Source: Rhodobacteraceae bacterium EL129
GTDB lineage: Bacteria; Pseudomonadota; Alphaproteobacteria; Rhodobacterales; Rhodobacteraceae
Assembly: GCA_900313005.1 (NCBI GenBank)
Contig: ONZJ01000002.1
Coordinates: 2,186,996 to 2,250,995 of the forward strand
Direction of reading: 5' to 3'
Length of the DNA stretch: 64,000 nt
Each line of letters begins with the position of its first letter. The stretch's first letter is position 1. The notes beneath the pieces were generated by a model that had not been told where the DNA came from, made no database searches, and was given only the letters and a program-made list of their open reading frames with translations. This document shows positions 16,704 through 23,904 of the stretch, piece by piece. The position numbers and the translations under genes are program-made.

Positions 16704-17768
16704 TCAATCGCAATTGAACGGTTTCAGCTCCACAGCTTTGAATTGGCCTGCATAGGCATGGATAGCTGGTGAGCCACCCAAATGCATGAGCAATACCTTC
16801 GCGTCTGGTGCGAAACGGCCCGACGAATTTAGGTCAATCACGCCTCGAATTGCACGTCCTTCATAGACCGGATCAGCGATAAGCCCTTCCTTAGTCGCCA
16901 TCAGTCGAATGCCGTCTTTGATCGCATCGTCCGCATATCCATAGTCGGCATCGTTGGAGGCGATAACTTCTATATCCGCAGCCTCGACAAGTGCAGGTAA
17001 GTTCAGTTTATTCAGCGCTTCGTTGGCCAGTTCGCGGACTCGTGCGGTTTTGATCTGTGTCTCGCCATCATCTGCAACACCGATGATGTGTGTCTTAACG
17101 CCCAATGCCTTGAACCCAGCGAGTAAGCCTGCCTGTGTGCTGCTCGATCCGGTTGTGTGAACAAGGTAATCAAACTCAAAGCCCGATTGCTCCATCTGCA
17201 CGGCCAATTCCAACGCGCAATTGATATATCCCATGCTGCCCAGAGAATGCTCAGACGCACCGCCGGGGATCAAATAGGGCGTGTGGCCCTGCGCAGTGAG
17301 ATGGGCCATGAAGGCATCCAACGGTCCCTGATCTTCAATTGGTCTCGGGGTTTCATCAACATATAGATCAGCCCCCATAAGGCTGCTCAGCAAGACATTC
17401 CCGATCTCGCGGTACTGTGGCCCTGCGTCTTTGGTCCAGGCGCAATGCAACAAAGCACATTTCAGATTTGCTTTTGCAGCAGATGCCGCAGTTTGCCGTG
17501 TGTGGTTTGATTGGATCGCTCCAACGGTCACCAACATATCGCAACCTTGTTGCAGCGCATCCCCCACGACGAATTCTAGTTTGCGTGTTTTGTTGCCGCC
17601 GCCTTCTAAGCCTGACAGATCGTCCCGTTTCATCCAAAGGTGAAGCCCGCCCACAGCTTCACCAAAATTCTTCAAAGGTTGAAGGGGCGTCGGAAGTTGA
17701 GTCAACGGAAACCTTGGGAGAACACTTAGCCTATCCGCTAAATCGCCCTTGGATATCGTTTTGCCCAT
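16704..17768 (-). CDS. D-cysteine desulfhydrase / L-cysteate sulfo-lyase-like PLP enzyme
   Basis: A 354-residue fold-type II PLP enzyme of the ACC deaminase/D-cysteine desulfhydrase group. The PLP lysine lies in EGGGNKTRKLEF (about K60), with VGAIQSNHTRQTA and HTTGSSSTQAGL as phosphate and substrate loops. Two functions are plausible: D-cysteine to pyruvate, H2S and ammonia, or L-cysteate to pyruvate, sulfite and ammonia (CuyA, known from marine roseobacters). Neighbours do not decide. MGKTIS at 17768 is the natural start; upstream residues are not enzyme-like. Confidence 0.85.
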   Translation of the reverse strand: MGKTISKGDLADRLSVLPRFPLTQLPTPLQPLKNFGEAVGGLHLWMKRDDLSGLEGGGNKTRKLEFVVGDALQQGCDMLVTVGAIQSNHTRQTAASAAKANLKCALLHCAWTKDAGPQYREIGNVLLSSLMGADLYVDETPRPIEDQGPLDAFMAHLTAQGHTPYLIPGGASEHSLGSMGYINCALELAVQMEQSGFEFDYLVHTTGSSSTQAGLLAGFKALGVKTHIIGVADDGETQIKTARVRELANEALNKLNLPALVEAADIEVIASNDADYGYADDAIKDGIRLMATKEGLIADPVYEGRAIRGVIDLNSSGRFAPDAKVLLMHLGGSPAIHAYAGQFKAVELKPFNCD

Positions 17769-17940
17769 TGTCGGATTTCCAGTGTTCGAGTTACGTGGAG
17801 GTTTTTCTAGATGACGGCATCCAGCCATTCCCGTCAATCATGTTCAACAATGTTGCGCCATCCACAAAGGTCGAAACTTCGAACGACCATCGCCCAATTG
17901 CCGAATTTGTGAATGTCTATAGCAGGCCATCCTCTACGGC

Positions 17941-18020
17941 TGCGGTTTGCGCGAATGTCGGCAATGCGAACTGCAGCTGCAGCATTCCAAAGGGGCTTTG
18001 GGTGACCGCTTTGGGCCGCC
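17941..18020. repeat. Dispersed degenerate intergenic repeat, copy G
   Basis: GCGAATGTCGGCAATGCG and CTGCAGCTGCAGCATTCC followed by GGTGACCGCTTTGGGCCGCC. It lies in the gap before the 311-residue hypothetical gene and runs up to its 3' end. Confidence 0.55.
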
Positions 18021-18028
18021 ACGAGAGC

Positions 18029-18964
18029 CTACTTGCGAATGTCACCAACAGTTATGTTTTCATCGCCTAGTTCAGCAAGAAACTCACGATCCCACGGTCC
18101 CCAACCGAGCTCGTTTGGAGCAAGTGCCATTGGGTTGTGCACGTAGGTTATTGGTCTTTGTCCTCTGTTTGTGTTTCCTATGCTCAGTCGGGACCACACA
18201 ACACCAGACACGTTAGAAAATTGTTCGTCCAGAAACGCCGTTCGAGGTACAGACCCGCGCTCCCGTTGAATTTCTAGAGAGAGATGAAACCCTTCTTCGG
18301 CAATCTGGCCGGTGTCTCGGTTGACCGTGACGAACTCTTCACCAAAGGGAAAAAGTGCCGAAAGTATCAATGGTTGTGGATGCTCAGTGACATAGATTCC
18401 AAAACGGCTGGCACTGATTGCGATGATTCTGACTTCCGTATCCGCAATGAGACCCTCGGCAAGGTAACGGTCGATGGCGCGTGATTTTGTGAGTAAGGCA
18501 CTAGTCGCTCGTAGTTGCGCTTGTCGCCTTGGAGATGGAGCTAGACCCCCACCTTCATTGATTGGCTGTGGGCCAACAACACCGTCCGGGCCCGGCGCGC
18601 CAGAAGAGGGAGCGATGGCTTCGATCCAAATCCGCCGCTCGCCGTCCAATATACACAAATCCGGTTGCCCACCTTCCGCCAGGCGTTCTGATGTCTGCAA
18701 TAGGGAGTATCCAGCCTCCAAAAATAGGCACCCGAGGTACATCTCCCAAAATCGACCGTCTACATCGCGAGCAAAGCCCATACGAAAATTATGGTCTGCA
18801 TAGGGCTCATAAGCTTCCCAAAGTTGCTGAGCAAAGTCGTGAAGTTCTTGTTCAGGCTGGGAGGCTCGCGCTCTCAGATTTACAAATCCTTGATCCATAT
18901 TCTCCCCGTCGACATCAAACAGCAATGACATGCGCGCCTCCAAATCGCCAATCACCTTCGGCAA
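18029..18964 (-). CDS. Hypothetical protein with possible PD-(D/E)xK-like core
   Basis: A 311-residue soluble protein I do not recognise. Residues about 68-115 read RFWEMYLGCLFLEAGYSLL, then GGQPDLCILDGERRIWIEAI, a layout similar to the helix-then-PD...ExK core of restriction-endonuclease-like nucleases. The lysine position is occupied by isoleucine, so activity is doubtful. The C-terminal half has no motif I know. It borders the serine recombinase module at the edge of the accessory region. A methionine 11 codons in could also be the start. Confidence 0.5.
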   Translation of the reverse strand: MPKVIGDLEARMSLLFDVDGENMDQGFVNLRARASQPEQELHDFAQQLWEAYEPYADHNFRMGFARDVDGRFWEMYLGCLFLEAGYSLLQTSERLAEGGQPDLCILDGERRIWIEAIAPSSGAPGPDGVVGPQPINEGGGLAPSPRRQAQLRATSALLTKSRAIDRYLAEGLIADTEVRIIAISASRFGIYVTEHPQPLILSALFPFGEEFVTVNRDTGQIAEEGFHLSLEIQRERGSVPRTAFLDEQFSNVSGVVWSRLSIGNTNRGQRPITYVHNPMALAPNELGWGPWDREFLAELGDENITVGDIRK

Positions 18965-19587
18965 TTTCTACATCACAGCACGGCCTTGAGTAACCCTTTG
19001 ACTGCCGAAGTACCAAACTCCTTTGTGATCGATTGAAGTCTGGTTTGACGGGCCGCGCTGCAGCATCTCGACCCATCGATCAAAGGCAGCTCTGGTCCGG
19101 CTTAATCTGAGTGAAAAGCGCGTGACGATGTGATGCCGCGCTCGCTCCGAGGTCAGTTCCGAGCCCAAACTGTAAAATGCTGCTAGGCGCACGAAGGTCG
19201 GGTTTGGGAAAACGTTGAAATCCGTTTTTCGCCAACGCGAATGGCAGCTATTCAGTGCAACATTTCGCTTCGCGAAGAACGGCAGATTGGATTTAGTTTG
19301 CCCAAATCGAAAGCACTATGTGGTGCAAAATGTGGTATACATTTCGCTGACTTTATATAAATTACTTAATATCAGCATCTTATTGTTGCATGTGGGCGGA
19401 CACCTCCTCCGCCACCCACACCCTAGAAAGCAGACGGTGCAGGTGTCGCTTCGGTTAGTGGCGTGTTTTCCGTGAGTTACAAGGTTTGTGGCGAACCGCA
19501 GACGCACAGAGCAGCCGTGATGTGGCGCCGTATGTCCCAAAGTCTGGGGTCGGCAATTCCGCGGTGCAAGTGTCCGCCTAGGGGCTG
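18965..19587. other. Gap between hypothetical gene and recombinase
   Basis: No convincing gene. A 74-codon frame at 18968-19192 on the minus strand has no clear start signal. Repeat words (GCGAATGGCAG at about 19238, TGCAACATTTCGC) appear at 19230-19290, followed by AT-rich DNA around 19320-19390 where the recombined element may end. No att core could be identified by eye. Confidence 0.4.
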
Positions 19588-21228
19588 TCAGAGAGTCGCA
19601 AGCAGATCGCGTTGATCTTGCCAGTCGGTCGGCAAGCCATGCTGCCGGAACCAGTTCGATGTAAGACCCGTCGGCTGGTGGCCATGCAGCACATCTTTCA
19701 CAATATTCGGAGCCAGGAATGCCAACTCGATCATTTGCTGCACGCGTTGGTTTGAGGTGTCTGCTGTCGCCGCAATTTCCGAGATGGTCTTGCCGTCTTT
19801 GATTTGCTGGTACCAGCCTTGCGCCCTGGCAATGTTCCTGATCAGGAAATGATCACGGTCTCCCGGATCGTCTGCAAAGACCAATTTGGTCTCCACTCCC
19901 CGCTTCCTCAATTGAAACGACGCAGTGAGCGCCAATGCTTCTTCTGCAATCTCCTTGGGTTCAAACTCCATTGCTTCCGCAAGTTGCTTGGCGCTGATGA
20001 TCACCCCCAGTTCTCCAGGCCGCAGTTCGATGCGGTCTATGAGATCAAGCACTGGCTTGATTGGTTTACCAGCACCTAGGGACTGCAGTATGGCTCTCGC
20101 GGTCCTGATCATCTCTGCAGAGGCGGTCGGGAAGATAGTGCCAACGAATGCTGGGCCAGCAATGTGTTGACGGAGGACCTGCGCAACTTTCTGTTCCAGT
20201 TCTTCGGCAGGCAGCCGCCAGCCATCTTTGTTAGCCTCGCCACTGTTTTTGATCAATCGATGTGACACGTAATACCGAAGCCGGACGCCTGCCCTGGTCT
20301 TGGTATACGATGGCGTCAGACGATCTCCGCTCTCATCAAAGAGCTTTCCGCAAAGCAGTGACCGTTGCTTTGCCGTTTTGCGCGCCCTGCCCTTCGCGGC
20401 GCCATCTTGTAATTGCTCCTGGATACGATCCCAGCGATCCGGATCAATGATCGCATCGTGCTGACCATCATGGATGGTTAGCTTGTGACGAATGCTGCCT
20501 GCATAGATGGGATTGGTCAGCAAGTGATGGATGTGACCACGATCAAATGCAACGCCGCCCGTCTGCTTACCCGCTACAGTCACTCGCTGCCTGCTGCGCA
20601 GACCCAACTTGCCAGCGGCGACCTTTACCTCTCGGACCGTGCCATGTTGCTCGTAAAGATCGTACAGCGTCCGGATTGTCTTTGCTTCTGCCTCATTGAT
20701 CTTGAGGGTTCTGCCATCCGCTCGATAGCCAAGGGGCACCTGCCCGCCCATCCACAAGCCTTTGCGCTTTGACGCCGCGATCTTGTCGCGGATGCGCTCC
20801 GCCGTCACCTCCCGCTCGAACTGCGCAAAGGATAGTAACATATTCAGGGTGAGGCGCCCCATGCTGGAGGCTGTATTGAACGACTGCGTCACTGAGACAA
20901 AGGAAGCCTCTGCTGCATCAAGCGTATCCACGATCTTGGAAAAATCCGAGAGGGACCGCGTGAGCCGGTCGATCTTGTACACCACGATTTGATCCACGCG
21001 CCTGTCCGCGATGTGCTGAAGCAGTTTTTGCAGAGATGGGCGTTCCAGTGATCCTCCCGACAGCCCACCATCGTCATAATGCTCCGGCAGTAGCACCCAG
21101 CCTTCGTGCTTCTGGCTGGCGATGTAGGCCGCACATGCCTCCCGCTGCGCATCCAGTGAATTAAACTCTTGCTCCAAACCGTCCTCAGAAGACTTGCGGG
21201 TGTAGATGGCGCAGCGGAGTCTCTTCAT
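19588..21228 (-). CDS. Large serine recombinase
   Basis: A 546-residue site-specific recombinase. The resolvase-type catalytic domain starts with AIYTRKSS (nucleophile Ser at about 13), has VYKIDRLTRS and FEREVTAERIRDKIAASKRKG, then the recombinase domain (GHIHHLLTNPIYAG). The zinc-ribbon region (RSLLCGKLFDESGDRL) retains only one of the usual cysteines. It probably moves the island carrying the neighbouring genes. ATG and the TGA of the DUF2924 gene overlap by four bases, so the module is translated as a unit. Confidence 0.92.
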   Translation of the reverse strand: MKRLRCAIYTRKSSEDGLEQEFNSLDAQREACAAYIASQKHEGWVLLPEHYDDGGLSGGSLERPSLQKLLQHIADRRVDQIVVYKIDRLTRSLSDFSKIVDTLDAAEASFVSVTQSFNTASSMGRLTLNMLLSFAQFEREVTAERIRDKIAASKRKGLWMGGQVPLGYRADGRTLKINEAEAKTIRTLYDLYEQHGTVREVKVAAGKLGLRSRQRVTVAGKQTGGVAFDRGHIHHLLTNPIYAGSIRHKLTIHDGQHDAIIDPDRWDRIQEQLQDGAAKGRARKTAKQRSLLCGKLFDESGDRLTPSYTKTRAGVRLRYYVSHRLIKNSGEANKDGWRLPAEELEQKVAQVLRQHIAGPAFVGTIFPTASAEMIRTARAILQSLGAGKPIKPVLDLIDRIELRPGELGVIISAKQLAEAMEFEPKEIAEEALALTASFQLRKRGVETKLVFADDPGDRDHFLIRNIARAQGWYQQIKDGKTISEIAATADTSNQRVQQMIELAFLAPNIVKDVLHGHQPTGLTSNWFRQHGLPTDWQDQRDLLATL

Positions 21229-21635
21229 AACTTATCACCTGCGCCACTGTTCAGGCCAAAGAACCGAGGTCCGGACCATGTTGCTCCCGTGATGTGCTTC
21301 GCGATGGCCGAGAGCGACTTCCATCTCTTTCCATCCATCTCAAAGCCCCCATCAACCACCTGCACCTGATACGTCCGGCCGTTCCATTCCCGCACAAGAT
21401 GCGCGCCAATACCCAGTTTGGTTGGAGTGGCGACAGAGACATCTTCTCCTTCAGCGATCCTCCTTAAAGCCCGCCGCGTGCCTGCTGGAAGCCCGCCCAG
21501 CGCCTTACACTGCGCTTCATATGCCAAGGCTTTCCGCATGAAAGGGACGGACAGATAGGGCGGCGGAGGCGATCCATAAACCGCCTCCCATCGCTTCAGC
21601 GCCTCGGACCGCTCCGGGTTTGGATCACGACCCAT
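21225..21635 (-). CDS. DUF2924 protein
   Basis: A 136-residue DUF2924 protein (RWEAVYGSPPPPYLSVPFMR, RRIAEGEDVSVATPTKLGIG, TYQVQVVDGGFEMDGKRWKS), a family typically found directly before serine recombinases in alphaproteobacterial mobile elements; perhaps a DNA-binding accessory factor. The start is MGRDPN at 21635, overlapping the end of the DUF3489 gene by 11 bases; the longer frame up to 21824 lies inside that gene and is rejected. Confidence 0.85.
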   Translation of the reverse strand: MGRDPNPERSEALKRWEAVYGSPPPPYLSVPFMRKALAYEAQCKALGGLPAGTRRALRRIAEGEDVSVATPTKLGIGAHLVREWNGRTYQVQVVDGGFEMDGKRWKSLSAIAKHITGATWSGPRFFGLNSGAGDKL

Positions 21636-21927
21636 TTGCTTCGGTGACAATTGCGGTCGCCTGCTGGGTCGTCGGGGCAGATAGGATCCGATACTTTGAC
21701 AAGCCGCCTTTCGGTGGTTTCTCGATCGCGACTTCATACCCTGCTTTACGCAGCCCGCTGACGGCAGCCCGCGTGGTATGCTGTTGCCAGCCCAGCTTAT
21801 CGCAAAGCGACTTGATGTCAGCACCTGATTTGGTGCCCAGCAGCTTGATCAGCTGTTGCTTCTTGGTCGTGCGACCGCCGGAGCGGGCCTTGGTCGATGT
21901 TTTTGGTTTGCTCGTTGAGGTGGCCAT
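21625..21927 (-). CDS. DUF3489 protein
   Basis: A 100-residue small basic protein. A lysine/serine/threonine-rich tail (residues 1-22) precedes a winged-helix-like domain (KKQQLIKLLGTKSGADIKSL, WQQHTTRAAVSGLRKAGYEV) typical of DUF3489. It is the first gene of the DUF3489-DUF2924-recombinase operon. It likely binds DNA and may regulate the module or direct recombination; this is inference from fold and context. Confidence 0.85.
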   Translation of the reverse strand: MATSTSKPKTSTKARSGGRTTKKQQLIKLLGTKSGADIKSLCDKLGWQQHTTRAAVSGLRKAGYEVAIEKPPKGGLSKYRILSAPTTQQATAIVTEANGS

Positions 21928-22308
21928 AACTATCTCCTCAGATAATCAGCGGAGACATTCCGCTGCTACTGAGCAGAGCCCGGGCACCCCAGGCGACGCG
22001 CGCGAATACATGCGGGCGTGCTGACAGTACCGCTCTGGTCCAATAGAAAGTCCAGTCTTATCTGGACTATTCCGTAGTTGGTGCGGGCAGCAAAAAAAGC
22101 AGAATGGGCGGATTCCCGACATTCGCTGCACATGCAGGATTGCTATGGCCCGCGCGTGAAAGCTGCCATTCATGAACGGAGTTGAACCAAAAATGCTGCG
22201 GTCGATCTAATGTCGGGAACGAGCCCATAACAACAAATGCTGCGTAATCCACCAATGTCAGTAATGGGGAATGTGCAGATCACCCGCGTGGATGACCTGC
22301 ACCGTTGT
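21928..22308. other. Gap with repeat words upstream of the recombinase module
   Basis: No gene. From 22080 to 22250 it has repeated words of the dispersed family (GAATGGGCGGATTCC, ATTCGCTGCACATGCAGG, AAAAATGCTGCGG, ACAAATGCTGCG). The first 100 bases presumably contain the promoter of the DUF3489 operon. Confidence 0.4.
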
Positions 22309-22440
22309 TCAACCGCAGCAAGTAGTTGCATTCTGTTGCAGCGCTTCTGGCGTTGGTGGGCGGTAGCCCAAAGCGCTGTGTGGTCGTTTAGTATTGTAGT
22401 GTTTTCTCCATTCTTCGATCAGGATTTGTGCTTGATAATC
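22309..22440 (-). pseudogene. IS3-family transposase remnant (C-terminus only)
   Basis: The last about 43 codons match the IS3 OrfB integrase C-terminus: IEEWRKHYNTKRPHSALGYR followed by PPTPEAL. The rest of the transposase is absent; the frame upstream continues into the antisense of the next gene. It is a leftover of an insertion or of an imprecise deletion at the edge of the recombinase module. Confidence 0.85.
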
Positions 22441-22498
22441 AATGGAAAAAAGATGCAAAGGAAAGAAGTCCTGTACAAGTACCTTAAGGAGTGGGTTG

Positions 22499-22921
22499 AT
22501 GAACTTGGTTGAGAATTCTAAACGCATGGCATTTCTTTTCACATGTGTAGCTCTAACCGCATGTAGCGCCACAACAAATGCCCCCAAAGACGTTGTCGGG
22601 TATGTTGCAGATGCCATGGTGACGATGGCGCTAGCAGCCAATGCCGACGAGGCCTGTCCTGGCCTGAGCAAGAACGAAACAGGTGTCGAGCAATATGAGC
22701 GGTCATTGGATGCAAGGCTTGAATCTGATGGATTCATTGGAGATGAGAAACAAGACGTATTGCAAAGCGTAATTCTCAATGCGGACCGACACTTCCCCCC
22801 TAGAATCGATGCGTTCGGCGAAAAACACGAACTGGTTGAAGGCGATGTTTCCGGATTTTGCAAAGCCGTTCATGAGGAAGTCGACCAAGGCACTATTTAC
22901 TCAAAGCTATTGAACGCCTGA
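22499..22921 (+). CDS. Small lipoprotein, DUF5333-like
   Basis: A 140-residue predicted lipoprotein: leader MNLVENSKRMAFLFTCVALTAC with lipobox ALTAC. The mature domain has two cysteines (EACPGLS and GFCKAVHEEV) spaced about 90 residues apart and a helical pattern reminiscent of Rhodobacterales DUF5333 proteins. A good ribosome site (AAGGAG) precedes the ATG. It directly abuts the IS3 remnant. Function unknown; the family assignment is tentative. Confidence 0.6.
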   Translation: MNLVENSKRMAFLFTCVALTACSATTNAPKDVVGYVADAMVTMALAANADEACPGLSKNETGVEQYERSLDARLESDGFIGDEKQDVLQSVILNADRHFPPRIDAFGEKHELVEGDVSGFCKAVHEEVDQGTIYSKLLNA

Positions 22922-23012
22922 TATGGCTAGGCCCAAGGATTACCAATAGAGGTGGAGTGACCCTATGTCGGTTTAGTGTTTTGATTTACTGATTGTTTTT
23001 GAGACCGCTGAG

Positions 23013-23384
23013 TTGTTGGCTGAACGCGAAAAACTGAAGACCATATCAGGGAGGGTTACCAATAGTATCATCTCTAAGCTAATTGAATATGCCTCAAAGC
23101 TCGCTCAACCAAAGCAGAGCGCAAAAGCTATAATGGGATATCAGCTCTTTCTCAACAAGCTTGGGCCAGATCCAGATGTAGTGATCGAATTCCTTATCGA
23201 AGATTTTTTCGTTGCTGGATACATAGAAGAACCGAACGACCTACCAGAATTGCCGTGCGAGCTTCTCGAACTTCCTGCCGGGAGTGATACATTCAGCATC
23301 ATTCATATGAAGGCAGACGAACTCGAACGTCTTGGTGCCATTGTGACCGTCAAGGAAATCAACGGAGACTACGAACGAACATGA
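23013..23384 (+). CDS. Hypothetical protein, possibly 5'-truncated
   Basis: A 123-codon frame opening with TTG; no ATG or ribosome site is visible, and the frame continues upstream for about 14 codons without a start, so the true 5' end may be lost. The C-terminal part (FSIIHMKADELERLGAIVTV) resembles the fold seen at the end of ribosomal protein L7/L12, but the rest is unfamiliar. It lies alone between the lipoprotein gene and a repeat-bearing gap in the accessory region. Confidence 0.45.
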   Translation: MLAEREKLKTISGRVTNSIISKLIEYASKLAQPKQSAKAIMGYQLFLNKLGPDPDVVIEFLIEDFFVAGYIEEPNDLPELPCELLELPAGSDTFSIIHMKADELERLGAIVTVKEINGDYERT

Positions 23385-23904
23385 CGAGCGCTGCAGACTG
23401 GTCCCTTTCAGATATGCACCAAACACGTCATTAGAAGACTGGCGCTGTCAAATTCCCACGCAGGAGAAAGCAGACTTTTGGTCAGAGATGGCCAAGGGCA
23501 GTTTTGTCCGCTCTCCAGCCATTCATCAACCAGTGACCCTAGGTCTGCAATGCGGACATTTCGGACCTTGGCTTTTCCACCTTCGCTTACGCAGCATTGC
23601 CTCGCGCATGCGGCGACCATTTCTCTGCGGCGCAGCCTAAGTCGCAGAACCAGTCATTGCAGTTGGGCTTCTGAGTTGAAATTCAAACCGCCCTTCCGCT
23701 GCATGGTGCCCGAACTCGAAGGTCGCGGTGTGGTTTCAACGGATCGTTCGAAAGCCTTCTCAAATGACGCTCCGGTCTTGTTTCTCATCTCCACTCATTG
23801 GTGGTTACAAGGTGCCGGAATTCCTCCCTTATCAAATCGCTCTAAACTGTCCCAATAGCGCAGACATCTGACAACAGGTTGCAAAGGCGGCCAGCGCCGG
23901 AACA
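23385..23904. other. Gap with dispersed-repeat words
   Basis: No convincing gene. AGGGCAGTTTTGTCCGC (about 23495-23511) matches the right end of the 66-bp repeats at 11220-11423, and GCGGACATTTCGGACC follows. It precedes the 3' end of the Het-C gene. Confidence 0.45.

Noticed and set aside
22309-22863. A 184-codon minus-strand frame as a complete transposase
   Set aside because: Only the last about 43 codons match an IS3 transposase; the rest is antisense to the lipoprotein gene.
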